Assembly: GCA_000827495.1 (NCBI GenBank)
Contig: KN817650.1
Location: 1 to 64,000, forward strand
DNA from: Hypholoma sublateritium FD-334 SS-4
Lineage: Eukaryota; Basidiomycota; Agaricomycetes; Agaricales; Strophariaceae
Length of the DNA stretch: 64,000 nt
Direction of reading: 5' to 3'
This document shows positions 32,969 to 45,102 of this stretch, piece after piece. The position numbers were made by a program, and so were the translations under genes. Position 1 is the first letter of the stretch; each line of letters starts with the position of its first letter. The notes beneath the pieces were generated by a model. That model was not told the DNA's origin, searched no databases, and saw only the letters and a list, made by a program, of their open reading frames with translations.

Positions 32969-34728
32969 ATGTCGTCCGACTCGTGGCCGCCGCCGCTCAA
33001 GTGCGTAGTACATGCCTCTTTTCTTCACGTCTAGTCTGACCGCCTGACCGGGGTGCGCAGGGAATGGGTCGCAAAGTGCTTGGGCCAAATCACAGATATG
33101 AACAGATCAGAAGTGCAGGCTGAACTAAAACAGGTAATTTCCGAAGCATTTGCCGCCCACACGCTGTGGACGACGGACTGGGCCGGCGTCCAGCTCAAAA
33201 GGTGGCGTCCGCAACCTTCTCATGCTCTCTGCTGTCTGTCTGCTGAAGTTATGACAAGCCTCATGCCGAAGCCGCCCCCGGTGTTCAATATTTTGAAGCG
33301 GAAAAGGTGTGTGTGGGTCGTGCACAGTCTTGACTCTCGTTGACGGGTGCGCATGTAGTCTGGAGGCTCCGATGGCCACCAGCAAGAAGGCAAAGAAGGC
33401 CGCCCTCAAGAATGCCGCTGCGGCTGCATACGCACCGGACTTCAATGACCAGGCCGCACTGCACCGGCGCGCCCAACGTTTCCAGCGTGAGCATGAGCTT
33501 GAGAAAACAAAACATGTGCGCAACGGACAGGCATCAAAAGCGAGCTTTTACGACGGGGGAATGACTACCACGCGGTCAGGGTCCGCCACGCCAGACGAGC
33601 CGGAAGGAGATCCAGTGAGTTTCGAGCGATTTTCGACAGCACTGGCCTACTCATTTCACTGCAGAACGTTATTGACTGGGATCGGTACACCATTGTTGGC
33701 ACATCACAAGAGATCTTCAAGGACTATTTGCGACTGACGAGTGAGCCTAAACCTGAAAGTATCCGCCCCTACGCAGTCCTCCGAAAGACGCTCGAAGAGC
33801 TCAAGGAGCGCTGGAAGAAGGGGCCGAAGCCCACATACCCCTGGATATGCAACCAGTTCAAGAGCCTGCGGCAGGATCTTACAGTGTGTGGCAGTTTTGG
33901 TCTATCTTTGCTTCGTGACATATTTCCGGATTACGAATCCAGGTGCAGCGGATCAAAAATGAGTTTACGGTACGAGTATATGAAATCCACGCACGGATAG
34001 CATTGGAGAGCGTTCGTCGAGGCTTTCTTCCATCGCACGTTAACCTTCTCACTGTCATTATGCAGAATGATATGGTTGAATATAACCAATGCCAGTCGAC
34101 GCTCAGGTCATTATATGACCTGGGAATACCCGGTCAAGTCGAAGAGTTTACTGCATACCGCATACTCATGCTACTGCACGGGCGGAATCGAAGCGGCACG
34201 TCATTTTTATTGCTTCCTCTCCTGTCTACTGAATCTTTTTTTTAATCTTGCAGAGCTGAATCTTTTCGTAGGTCAACTAACACCCCGACAGAAAGCAAAC
34301 AAGTCTGTGCAGCATGCATTTGCAGTGCAGCGCGCGCAGGCGATGGGCAACTATGTTAAGCTGTGTGAGCTGTACAACGACGCGCCGTTTATGGGCGCGT
34401 ACATCATGGACCACTTCATCGATCGCGAGCGCATCAAGGCGATGATGGTCATCACGAAAGCGTGCGCCCCTCCCCATCCCCCTTCTTCCATAAGTCTAAC
34501 GTATCTTACAGTTACAGAACGATATCTCTCGACGCCCTGAAGAAGAAGCTGGGCTTCGATACGCTCGATGATACGCGCATATTCCTCTCAGAGCACCAGA
34601 TCACTACGTTCACGAACCCTAACAGCCCCGACACAGACAAGGTGCTCGACTGCCGCCCCGCGATCCCGGAGATCAATCGCACGTTCGAGGAGAAGTACCG
34701 CAAGGTCACGATCAGGGGTGCAATATAG
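32969..34728 (+). CDS. Thp3 / LENG8-like protein, SAC3/GANP family
   Basis: A PCI-fold protein of the SAC3/GANP/THP3 group; yeast Thp3 pairs with Csn12 in transcription elongation and splicing. The ATG at 32969 opens a 32-nt exon (MSSDSWPPPLK) spliced at a GTGCGT donor to EWVAKCLGQI. A Lys/Ala-rich segment (TSKKAKKAALKNAAAA) and KTKHVRNGQAS lie near residues 85-150. The SAC3/GANP core begins at IVGTSQEIFKDYLRLTSEPKPESIRPYAVL and continues through [58 protein letters not shown] and the winged-helix part ISLDALKKKLGFDTLDDTRIFL. The stop is at 34728. About 420 residues. The [10 protein letters not shown] block and the EYNQCQ block are the most diagnostic. Confidence 0.9.
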
Positions 34729-35497
34729 GTTTACTGTTTGCTTGTGCCGGCACGATGGAGGCCGGCCATTTGTCTATTTGTTTTCACCGCCTGGACGCTG
34801 GGCCCTGTTTTTTTCACTCCAGGTCGCATGCATACTGGATTGCCCGGCGATGCGCGTCGCCGGCCGTTGGTGGGTGGGCAGGCGGTCGGCGCTTCCTTCG
34901 AGGGTCAGGGTTCTAGGATGAAGTGTATTACCTTACAATTTTTGTATATTGGAATAAATCACTTTCGGCCAACCTGTCCTTTTGATCACTGGCCCAAAAA
35001 TTAAGTTGAATGGTATCTCACCATGGAAATTTGATGCAAATGATTTCGTCAGATGTGTGTAGCTTGTCCCATTATCATCAAGCACGTCGGAAACTAATTG
35101 GGGAATGGGTCTGGTGAGTTGTATCATCTTTATCTTAAACACGTCCCTGAGCCTACTTGAGATCAAGGATAATACAAGGATATAATACAAGGATAATATT
35201 GAGAACAAGATGTTTGGGACATTTCTGGTGTCTATGTGCACTAGTCCATTTCATTTTCGTAAATCGCTACTAACCAAGCCCAACTAAACAGCACCTCAAG
35301 CCAAGGCTCAATGCTCGGAAACCATGATCATGAAAGGAAAAGGACATTTAACTGATCTAGGCAGCCCTTCGTTCGAAAGATGTTGTCCATAGTAAGCATT
35401 GTGACCTGGAAACAGCAGATCGAAAGAATCCGAAGTATCTAGTCTACATAAGTATTGGCAACCCAAGTAAGTGTCGGAAAATTGAGTAGTAAGCTTA
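34729..35497. other. Convergent 3' intergenic region
   Basis: About 770 bp between THP3 (+) and the F-box gene (-). Contains imperfect short repeats (ATAATACAAGGATA, twice, around 35166-35195). No gene is seen. Confidence 0.5.
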
Positions 35498-37207
35498 CTA
35501 GTAGTATACCGTATAGCCCGAGTAAGGGTAGTACTCCCCCTCCTCCTCCTCCTCCTCCTCCTCCTCCTCGTCGGACTCCTTACGCTCAAAACCCTGCTCT
35601 ATCTCATCCCAATCAACGTCGACAACTATATTTTCTAATTCCCGAACACCGAAATCGTCAAGGCGGTAACAATCATCTAAGCTGAGCTTTTGAATTTCAG
35701 CGCCACATTCGTATCGCTGGATGAGGCAGTCTTGTAGCAACACCAGGCTAACATCGTCTGGGTCTCTCTCTACATCCTCGCTTTCGAACTTTACACCAGT
35801 GAAGCTGATTGACACGAGACTCCTGAAATAGAGCGGAAAGTGTTCGGAATCCACTGTGTTGGGGTACAGAGCATCGACAAATGGGATACCGTTCCGCAGC
35901 TCTATCCCGACGTGAGAAAGCGCTGGCAGGTTTCCAAATGTGTACATCAGAGTGTCCGGATCTGTTATGTCTGCAGCAAGTTCTGCATGGCTAACTTTGT
36001 CAAGCGGAAGTCCATTCTTGAAAATTTCGGGGACAATTTCGTCAATAGTCACTTGTCCACCACTTGTCACGAATTCCAGTGTCAACAACGCTTTTGCAAC
36101 AGCTTTCGCATTGATATCATTTAGGCGCTTAGAAACCTTCGGGAACAATTGGAATCGAACGGAGTCGGGAAGATTGAATTCCGAGTCACGGTCCCGGAGT
36201 GTAAGAATAAGGAATTCTTGGCTTGAATACAGCCGTGCAATACTCGAAATGACAGCGGATATTTCAGAAATCGGGTGAGATTGAGGAATCCCCCTGACAT
36301 GGACTACGGCGCTTGGGGGAAAGGCGACACGTTCGAAAAACATTTCGACCTCCGTAGTTGGGGATTCCACAGTCAACCTTTGAAGGAGCGAAAAATATAT
36401 GGGGCCTGAAGATGTGTCACTGGCCGTGAAGTTGACGGTTGGATCGAGGATGGATTCAATGTCCAAAGATTCAAGCTTGGACATTTTTGCAAGCGCGTCA
36501 ATGAACTGCGTCCACGTGGGCCTCGCTGTGCACGCAATGTTGCGTAATTTGAGGTGCGTTATATTGGAAAGGGGAAAGCAATGCCAGTGAACGTTGCAGC
36601 CTGAGAGTTCCAGCTGGCGGAGACTATCTGCGTTGTTCAGAACCGTTTTTGGAATGTGGATATTATCCGGACCTCGGCCTGGCAGCCTGGAGGACAAGCT
36701 CAGAATTTCCAGTCGTGGAGCGGATACAGGCAAACTTTTCAAAACTTTCCAACATTCGAAGGTCATATTCGTAAGTGCTAGATGCTGGAGTCGTGCGCCA
36801 TCCTGTCGCAGGATTGCCATGAGTCCAGCCGCCTTGCGAGATTCGCGCGTTGAAAGGTCGGTGCTGACGGTCAGGCCCACCGCTTTAGACCTTTTGAGCA
36901 TCTCTACCACCCATGGGCCATTTTCAGGTGGAGGATCGTCCCACAACATCGGTGTATTCATGGCTACGGATCTCCAATGTGTGCTGACATGGGTGATTTT
37001 GATCCATGCCAGCGGGTTGTGCGGCTGCCACGAATATGTTCGGAGAGGAAACTTCGCCCAAGAAAAGATTCGAGAAAGGATTTCGGGAGGTAGCTGTGAA
37101 ATAGATGCGAGGCAGTTTCTCTGATATCTCAGAACCTGAACAGCGGCTAGATGTTCCTCTATGGCTTTGTCGATCAATCTTTGTTCTTCTGTTGCTAACA
37201 GGGGCAT
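35498..37207 (-). CDS. F-box protein, single exon, 569 aa
   Basis: Probable substrate adaptor of an SCF ubiquitin ligase. The ATG at 37207 gives MPLLATEEQRLIDKAIEEHL, a helix common in mushroom F-box proteins, followed by the F-box itself (residues about 34-85: LPPEILSRIFSWAKFP, then WIKITHVSTHWRSVAMNTPMLW). The rest is a loose leucine-rich solenoid without regular repeat spacing (LEILSLSSRLPG, LRQLELSGCNVH, LKLRNIAC, LQRLTVESP, LLQDCLIQRYECGAEIQKLSL). The C-terminus is very acidic with a Glu run encoded by a CCT microsatellite, then a Tyr-rich end. No intron is needed. Such F-box/LRR families expand rapidly in Agaricomycetes. A broken paralog lies inverted at 30970-31840. Confidence 0.9.
   Translation of the reverse strand: MPLLATEEQRLIDKAIEEHLAAVQVLRYQRNCLASISQLPPEILSRIFSWAKFPLRTYSWQPHNPLAWIKITHVSTHWRSVAMNTPMLWDDPPPENGPWVVEMLKRSKAVGLTVSTDLSTRESRKAAGLMAILRQDGARLQHLALTNMTFECWKVLKSLPVSAPRLEILSLSSRLPGRGPDNIHIPKTVLNNADSLRQLELSGCNVHWHCFPLSNITHLKLRNIACTARPTWTQFIDALAKMSKLESLDIESILDPTVNFTASDTSSGPIYFSLLQRLTVESPTTEVEMFFERVAFPPSAVVHVRGIPQSHPISEISAVISSIARLYSSQEFLILTLRDRDSEFNLPDSVRFQLFPKVSKRLNDINAKAVAKALLTLEFVTSGGQVTIDEIVPEIFKNGLPLDKVSHAELAADITDPDTLMYTFGNLPALSHVGIELRNGIPFVDALYPNTVDSEHFPLYFRSLVSISFTGVKFESEDVERDPDDVSLVLLQDCLIQRYECGAEIQKLSLDDCYRLDDFGVRELENIVVDVDWDEIEQGFERKESDEEEEEEEEEEGEYYPYSGYTVYY
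35540..35569. repeat. CCT/GGA microsatellite within the F-box coding sequence
   Basis: About ten CCT units encode the poly-Glu run near the C-terminus of the F-box protein on the minus strand. Replication slippage would change the length of the acidic tail in steps of one residue. Confidence 0.9.
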
Positions 37208-37586
37208 CTTCCAATCCTAAGCCTTGGAGTTGACAGATGTACCCAGGAGTCGCGAGTATGACACTGACGGCAAAAACCTAGATGGGTCTGTGAACATTTA
37301 TTTGTAAAACCACCCAAGATTGGTAGATGAATGAGTCATAGCACGTCGGCGTTGACGCCAAAGTCGGGTGTTTGTTGTTTTGGCGCTGCTTCAAAGTAAT
37401 CCCACGGTGTAGCGATCGTTTAACGCCGCCGCAAATGGCACGATGTAGTCCAAATGTAGTCTCCCTAAACCAGCCACCCTAACTTTTTGAACCTTCGTGC
37501 ACTACGGGTACAATGGACTCTACTTCACTTATTCATGACATTTCGAATTGAATACAGATTAAATACATAGACATATTAATACTATA

Positions 37587-37812
37587 TGCCACCAGGACTT
37601 CTTCACGACCGCCACTTCGTCAGATGCCGATAACCTCAAAAATCGCCTTCGTCCCAGGTGGTCCCCTTCCTCTAAAACTGCAGGAATATGTTCATCAGAT
37701 AGCTTTGATACTATTTATCCAATTTCGTGTCATGAAACCCATTGGTTGCCTCGGAATTGCAGTCGTGACGAAATAGTGGTCGTGATTGGGTCGTGACGAA
37801 GTCCTGGTGGCA
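37587..37812. mobile_element. Candidate MITE (226 bp) with 24-bp terminal inverted repeats
   Basis: The left end TGCCACCAGGACTTCTTCAC (37587-37610, continuing GACC) and the right end (37789-37812) are inverted complements that match at 23 of 24 positions. A subterminal 11-mer, GTCGTGACGAA, occurs twice at the right end (37762-37772 and 37790-37800). There is no coding capacity. It lies in the intergenic gap upstream of the F-box gene. No clear target-site duplication is visible, so an old insertion or a non-transposon palindrome is possible. Confidence 0.55.
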
Positions 37813-38263
37813 CAATGTTATTGTATAGTAAATTTAATACGACTGTAACAACATATACAGAGAATACTACTTACACTGGCACAAAGGCAGCATGAACCCC
37901 TTGAACCGCACTGGGGAAGTACACAGAGATATATACAGGCTAAAAACACAGCGACCAAGCTGAGAATCAGAAGAAGGAGCTACAGGTGGAGACGAGATGT
38001 TCCAGCGATACAATGTCGAGCGGCAAAGCAAGGCAGAAACAGCACGCGGGGATACCGACGCGCACGCGGGACAGGCTTGATGAGGCGCGCTGCGTAAGAA
38101 TAGGATCACCTTATCTAAAAAGCGGGATTTAAAGAGACATCTTTGCAAGATAGGAACGCCAACTGTGGCTCTACCGTTGGGCATTTGCGTTTGCGGGCTT
38201 CATCCGTGAATATAACGACATGACCTGACCCAAATATTACCCCTGCCATACTACTTACACACT
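37813..38263. other. Intergenic region downstream of IML1
   Basis: About 450 bp to the right of the MITE-like element, running to the IML1 stop. No gene is supported. Confidence 0.5.
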
Positions 38264-41200
38264 TCAGATCTGCAGCGGCGGCGGCTCCTCCGGCGCGGCA
38301 CGCAGCTTCGCAATCTGCTCGTCATAGAACTTCTGCAGCTCTTCCTTGTCCATGCAGAACGCAGCCATCTCTACCCTGATCTCTTCCGCTTTCACGGCGG
38401 GCATCTTCGCCTTCGTCGCGGAGCCCATGCGCCCAGGGCCCATGAGGCGGTTCGTGAGGAACAGAAACCCACGCTCGCCGCCGACGACCTGGATGAACGC
38501 GACGCCCTCGCGGTGCACGAACTGCGAGTACTTGTACGGCGCGCGCCGGTACGAGTAAACGACGTCGACTGTCTCGGGGTACAGGTCCGCGGCCTCCACA
38601 TCTAGGATAAACCCGAACCGGTCCAGCAGCGCGTACTCGAAGTACTTCACCGCGAGCGTACCCTCCGGGACGCGCTTCTCCAGGTCGGGGACAATCGGCG
38701 GAGCGATCGCGAGTGTCATGGGGAAGCACGACTGGAACGCGTTGCGTTCGCGGATGTCGCAGATCTGCGTCACGTACGCCTCGACGAGCTTGAGCCCGTA
38801 CCGCTCGATTGTGCGGCTCCAGGTACGCAGCTGGTCCTCGATGCAGCGCGGCGTCGTGCCGATCCACTGCAGCTCGAAGTGGAACACCGTCGCGGGGTTG
38901 TGGATGATGTCGTGGTGCAGAATGACCGACTCCGCCTGGTCGCTTCGCTGCAAGGAGAGAAGTAATGAGTGTGGAAATGACAAGCAAGTACGCTGCATTC
39001 CTTACTTTATGAGGATCGATGTCGATGACCATTGTCTGACTCAGGATGAGCCGCTTCTTAGTCTTTCGTCCGGGCGTCGGCGCTTTGGCCGGCGCTTTGG
39101 GCGGGTTGATCGTCTGATACGCATTGCGCATTATCCCATCGGCAGTACTTGGCCTGAACCAGTTTCTCGGCGTTGACTGCACCGAGTACTCGCCCTTCAG
39201 GCGATAGTAATAATGCCTGTGCGCGTTCCGTTCAGCAAACATCCGATAAAATAAAAATAAACTCCCTCACCCATCAAGGAACTTGTGATGCCCCCTGCAA
39301 TGCTCGAACAGCCCCTGCTCCTCCAGCCGGAGCCCCCACTCCGTCGCCTGTGTGCGCGTCGACACGTCGCGGAACTCGCGCACGAGCCACGACGCAAAGT
39401 CGTACCCGATGAAGGAGTCAGGGTACTGCTTCTCGTGCCACTGGTACAACGTGATCGGCACGCCGTCCTCTTCGCGCATCGCCTTCGCGATCGCATTCAA
39501 TGGCATCTCCGCGATCTCGCGCTCGCTGCGCATCTTCTTGCGTAGCGGGCCCTGCGCGTGGATTGTGTCGAGCTGGTCCATCAGCGCCTCGTCGAGCACG
39601 GAGCGCACTGGGTCGAGCGTTGTTGGCAGGAAGCGCACCGGGGCGTGCGCAAACTTCTCGTCCGGCGATTGCCAGCGCAGCTTTGTAAACTGCTCCGCGA
39701 GCTTCTCGATCCCCAGGATGCGCGCCTCCTCCTCGTTCAGCAGCTCCCCGGACGGCCCGACGGTAACGTGCGGGCGATATGCGGTAGGGATGACGATAAA
39801 GCGCGTGCGCCAGTACCGCAGCGACTCATTGAAGTGGTGCTCGTACCCTGCCACGAGCATATCCAGGCTGAAATCCACGTCTGAGACAAGGGACCAAAAC
39901 GCTAAACAATGCTCTCACCGATTCCACCCATAGTCTTCTAATCCATGCGATGTAAATTCGGTAGACAATTCGGTGTACCCCTCTGTCAGAAATGACGAAC
40001 GTCAGCGCCAGCCAGACACAAGTATACAAGCACCTGCCTCCCAGCTTCGGCCAGATCAAACATTTGTACTTGAACGCAGTGGACGCCGCCGTCCGCCTCA
40101 CATACCGTCGCACCTGGATCGCCTCTCCGGTATACGAAATCTGGTGTATCTCGTTCGTCATGCTTAGGTACACGGGGTCCGTGTGCATCGCCAGAACCTC
40201 CGCCGCTCCGCCCGGCCACGAATCGAGCCCCTCGTCGCCCGTGAACGACTTCGTGCGGCGGAACATGCCCTTATCCTCGTCCGCGCGCGCCCGCGGCGGC
40301 TTGAGGATGAACTGGAAACCCTGCGCGAGCCGCACCGCCGCCATCCCGCGCATGACGACGAGCGCCCACGCGCGGCGCTGCTCCTCTGCGGAGCCCTGTA
40401 CGATCGGCGGCTTGACGAGGAACGAGCGCATCTCGCTGGGGTCGATAATGAACTCGTACGAGAACACGTCGTACGCCGCCTCGAGCTCCGCGCGCGCGGG
40501 GAAGTGCTCGACCGTCAGGGGCAGGCACCCGGGTGTGACGACTGACTTCCACTTCAGCTCGTGCTTATAGCGCGGCTGGGGGTAAATGTGCTGCCAGCGC
40601 CGCGCGAGCGAGGCCTGCGCGTATGCCACGCGGCCCTGCGGACGCGTCGGGTTCACGAGCGCAACGGGCGGCGACGACGACGACGGGAACGAGTGCACGA
40701 GCCCGCTCGCGCCGCTGCGCCGCTTGCTCGCCATGTGGTCATCGCGCGGCGGCGTGTTGATTGGCGAGCGCCGGATGTACGACGCACGCTGCGGCATGAG
40801 CGTCTCATCCTCGAGCGTGCGGCTCAGGCTGGATCGCGGATGCGCAACCGTGTTCTTGATCGCAACGGGCTGGATCTGTTGACTGCTCGCCGCGAGCGTC
40901 GCCTTCGCGGGCCCGGGCATGCGGATGGGCGACGACGCCTGCGCCTGAGCCAGGCTCTTCTGCGAGCGTGACGCCTCAGGTTGCGGGCTGGGCGCCGCTG
41001 ACGCGGAGACCTGTGTTGTCTCCGGCTTGCTCGGCTGGCTGCGGAACGGGTTGAACAGCCACGCCGGAGCGCCAAGCTTCGACGCAAGCGTTCCTTTCGT
41101 CAAACTCGGCGCGCGCGATGGTCCCCGGGACGACGTCGATTTCTCGGAGAGCGCCTCCGAGCGGATGGAGGACTGTGAGGGCGACACGCCCCGCTTGGCG

Positions 41201-43317
41201 GACGACAAAGTCTTTTCGGAAACGAGGGGCCCTTCCGGCGGGAGTTCCTTGTGTATCTGCAACCGGGGACTCTCCTCGATGGTGTCAATCCTGCCGGCGC
41301 CGAGAAGAGACTGCCTATTCGACGCGCGCTTCTCAAGGGTGGGTCGCTGGGGAACAGAAGGGGCCTTCGTTTCGGGGATGGTAATCGTATCGTAGTTGAA
41401 CGTCAGGCCAAAAGTGTCCAGATCGAACTTGTCGGCATCAGTTTTGGAGATAAAGTTAACCGACCTTTCCTCTACATCAATGGACCCCGGTTCAGGTGGT
41501 GGGCTGTTCGTCTCTATGTACGGTACTTCGATGCTCGACAGGACGTCATGCTCTAGGAGGCCCAGCATCTGTATTTCGTGCATTTTCGCCCGTGACAAGA
41601 ACCTGATCAGCAGACATAATCAGAACAACGAACAGAGCCTTAAAGTACTCCCATACCGATCCTGCCTGAATGGCAAATCCATCTGCTTGTCCCAGAACGT
41701 CGTCGATATCCAGAACGGCTCCCACCAGAACGTCTTCTTCAGCCGCGCGTCGACCTTCGCCGGATCATCGTCCCCCGCCCATAACGGATCCGCCATCAGC
41801 GGGTACATCATCCGCTCGCTCTCGAACTTCAACTCGCGCAGCGCGTAGTCGCCCCCTGCGACCGCGGGGTCGACGCCCTCGAAGCTGAATATCGGGCTTT
41901 GGTGCAGCGGCTGCTTCGTGAGCAGCACGAGATCGAGCACGAAGCCCTGGTCGAGCATGCGCGTCGTCGTCAGGCGCAGCAGCTTCTTCGACACGCGGAA
42001 ATAGCCCGTGCCCGGCGAGATCAGCAGCGTCGACGCGCCAGTGAGGTTCAGTGAGCGGTCGATGTAGTGCGTCTCCGTCGGATTCAGCCCTAGGTTCAGC
42101 GCTTCGAGGATTGGCCCGTCCTGCGCGTACGACAAACGACCGACGAGGCGCACCTCCTGCGCACTTGCGCCGCCGCTCGCGTCCTGCGTCGCCCGGTGAT
42201 AGTGGTGAGTAAGGAGGATGTCGCGCTGGAAGTCCCAGAACGAGTTCTTCAGGCTAACGAGCGTCGGTTTCCACTCATTGATCACCTGCAGGTCGGTGAT
42301 CACCTTGAAGAAGTCCTTGTACCAGTTGCCACGCCCGTCCCGGAGCAATGGGCCCGCGGCGTAGTCAATCTCGGATTCGTCGTAGAAGACGCGAGATATG
42401 AGGACGATGGTGACGGTGTGGTTCGTGTTTGCCTCTCTCCACTTTTCGAAGAGCTCAGGGAGGAAGGAGTGCACGACTTTCTCGTTGTAGCGCTCGCCGT
42501 CGCCCGCGAATTCCCACAGCTCTCTGCACACTTGGATGAAGATGGTGATCTTGGCCGAGAACGAGCGATATATGGCTTTCGTAGATGTTGTCATAAGCGC
42601 TGAAGAAACCTGACATGCTCAATAAGTTATAAAGCGCAGTATCAGGTTTCTGGGCGTACCTTCTCTCCGCCGATGTAGATATTATGAATCTTCGCGACAA
42701 TCCCTCCAATGAACGAGACTTCCTGATCCTTGTAGATGCACTGTCCAGATAGATATTTCCCTAAGCGCCACATATCACTTCTTCCAAGGTACTGGTCCTG
42801 AAAGATGAACTCGACATAGTCCGCACAACAACTTGCTTTGTCGACCTATTCTACTGTCAACGAAGGTATTTAGGATTTAGGGTACATAAGGGCATACCTT
42901 GGTCATCGTGACTTCTCCATTATTCCGCAACCCAAAGACCTCCGCAATTGGACGCGGAACAGATATCTATGGGTCACACTTCGTTTGAGCACACCCTCGC
43001 CTATGGAAGCAGAAAGGACGTACCTGAAGCTGCGGTTTCGGGCACACCTCGTCCTTCGGCACCATGAACAAGAACGCAGCCTCCGGGTCGTCCGAATTGG
43101 TGCTCAGTACCCGCAGGAAGTCGCCCTCCGCGACGCCGGGCCACCACGTCTGGTTGAATATGACAGAATGCGACTCCTTCACGTCGTGCACCCACGCGTT
43201 CAGCACTTTCGTATCTCCGATAGTCAGCGGCGCGGGGGGAGGAAGCGCTCTATAGGTAGACTGCGCGGTGTTGGATCGATGTCGCCCGAATTGAGATTGT
43301 TCCCTAGATGCCGCCAT
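38264..43317 (-). CDS. IML1: Iml1/DEPDC5, GATOR1 (SEACIT) subunit with DEP domain
   Basis: Component of the Npr2-Npr3-Iml1 complex that acts on the Gtr/Rag GTPases at the vacuole to restrain TORC1 when amino acids are short. The ATG at 43317 starts MAASREQSQFGRHRS. The N-terminal half carries the Iml1 signatures VDKASCCADYVEFIFQDQYLGRSDMWRL, IYKDQEVSFIGGIVAKI, TKAIYRSFSAKITIFIQVCRELWEF and ISPGTGYF, then a long disordered Ser/Pro-rich middle around 40.6-41.5 kb. A conserved block follows (WNRLDMLVAGYEHHF by splicing, YWRTRFIVIP). The DEP domain comes next (MPLNAIAKAMREEDGVP, then DSFIGYDFASWLVREF). The C-terminal domain ([33 protein letters not shown]) ends at 38264. About 13 introns; roughly 1,450-1,500 residues, near family length. 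Confidence 0.94.
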
Positions 43318-43706
43318 TTGGAACCTGGCAATGTGGACTGGCGTTCATCAGTTAGGGAGCGTGTAGCTAAGTAGTAGGGACACGTCGAATATCGAGCAAT
43401 CAATGGTAGACACAAATGGAAACTCGATTGGAGCCCAGAGCTTGTAAGTATTCCAATTGTGCACGCCAGAGAGCAGACTGCAACTTCAAGCTTCAAGCTT
43501 CAAGCTCAAGTTGCGTCCATCGAATGGCGGCGCCTGTAACTTGCTGCATTACGTAATGTAATTGCAAGAATTGCTCAAACACCAGTTCGCCGGCACCGGT
43601 TGTGAAAAAAAATAAGGGTATGTGTTCACTCTTTTCTATTATTATGATGCAAACAACGATCACTCCTTTGCTATCTAATAGAGATATAGAATAGGAGGTC
43701 TCGTTT
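43318..43706. other. Intergenic region between IML1 and cytochrome c1
   Basis: About 390 bp, both flanking genes on minus. It holds the IML1 promoter and the cytochrome c1 3' UTR, plus a short heptamer repeat listed separately. Confidence 0.5.
43484..43504. repeat. CTTCAAG heptamer, three tandem copies
   Basis: Three perfect 7-bp units followed by a shortened CTCAAG. A small slippage repeat in the intergenic region. Confidence 0.85.
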
Positions 43707-45010
43707 CTAATGGTTAGCCTTTCCAGGAGGGTTGTAGACTGCCGGACATTCGACATTAGTATCAATTTGTAGCAGGAACATAGTGCACGTACGGATCTTC
43801 CTGTTCTTGATGGGTCCCCACTTGAAGCGTTTGACGTAGAGACTGATGGCAGTGAGCACAGAGAAGATGATAACGGCCTTGATGCCGTATTTCTTCCTTT
43901 CGTCGTGTTCTGGCTCGGCAGCCCAGCTGAGGAAGGTGACGACATCCTTGGCCATTTGCGAGGTGGTAGCGGGAGTGCCTGAAGTATGGTTAAAATACGA
44001 GAATTTACTTGTTTAGTGCACTAACCATCATCGTATTCAACTAGGCCATCGAAGAGAACGCGAGCCATGGAGATGGCACCGCCGGGGAAGTAAGGGTTGT
44101 AGTTCATGCCTTCACGAATTTCCACACCACCAGGGGGGTCCATGTATCCAGTAAGGAGTGAGAATACGTAGTCCTAGAGACATGTCAAGGCTCCGGCCGA
44201 GTGCAAAAGTGTAACAACTCACAGCACCACCGTGACGGGCCTTGATTATCAGACTGAGATCAGGAGGGTAGGCGCCGGCGTTACCAGCACGAGCGGCTTC
44301 CTCATTAGGGTAAGGAGCGGGCATATAGTCGGCCAATTTTCCTGGACGCTGGAACATCTCTCCCTCGCCATTGGGGCCGTCGGTGTACTCGACCTCTTCA
44401 GCCATGGCGCGTGACTCGTCGGCGGTGTGGGACACACCAACGAGGTTGCGCCATGCAATGCGGTCAAGGGAATGACACGCCGCGCAGACCTCGCGGTAGA
44501 CCTGGTAGCCTCTCCGGATGCTGCAGGGATGTCAGGAGTTGTTGACGCGCAAAGGCTGCAACACACACCTGGCGTGATCGAATGTGTCGAGAATGCCCTT
44601 GTGCGACCAGGGGTACGCCTGCGGGTGGAGACCTTCATCGCTAAGATGGCTGGCATGCACTTCTTCCAGGAAAGGGAGGTTGCCGTAGAGGTGGGTGTAC
44701 CAGGCAATGGTGCCAACGGTGAAGGCGGTCGCTGAAGCCAGTGTAACGCGCGAGTTCATGACAGACTTTGCTTCATATTAGAAAAATTCAGTGTATATGA
44801 ATTCAATGCTACACACCTCGAACGCAGCCGACCCGGAGGCCTTGGAAGACGCAAATCGAACCTATAACACATTGTAAGAATAGCTGGCAGAGACATTGGT
44901 TGAAAATGACGCACAGATGCCGAACGCGCGCCATTGAGCACGTTCGCAGAGCGAGATGACCCTACGCTCGTCGCTTTCTTGAAAGCGCCAGCAGAGAGCC
45001 TCGACAACAT
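43707..45010 (-). CDS. CYT1: Cytochrome c1, mitochondrial complex III heme subunit
   Basis: Carries electrons from the Rieske protein to cytochrome c in the bc1 complex of the inner membrane. The ATG at 45010 gives a basic, Ser-rich mitochondrial presequence ([21 protein letters not shown]). Splices lead to [19 protein letters not shown] and a first hydrophobic segment ([17 protein letters not shown]). The heme-binding CxxCH is present ([18 protein letters not shown]). The axial methionine candidate lies in the [39 protein letters not shown] block. The C-terminal membrane anchor ([28 protein letters not shown]) is followed by a short last exon that ends YNPPGKANH at 43707. About 330 residues; all family marks are intact. 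Upstream CCAAT and CACGTG elements fit respiratory regulation. Confidence 0.96.
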
Positions 45011-45102
45011 TTTGGCTGCTGGTTTTTGGGAGGGGAAGGAGAAGAGCAGTGACCCGTAACGCGTGACCCCACAAAACGGAATGAATCGGGAGATGCCTGC
45101 AG

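Noticed and set aside
40183..40971. Arg-rich plus-strand ORFs in the IML1 region
   Set aside because: Antisense shadows of the GC-rich IML1 coding exon.
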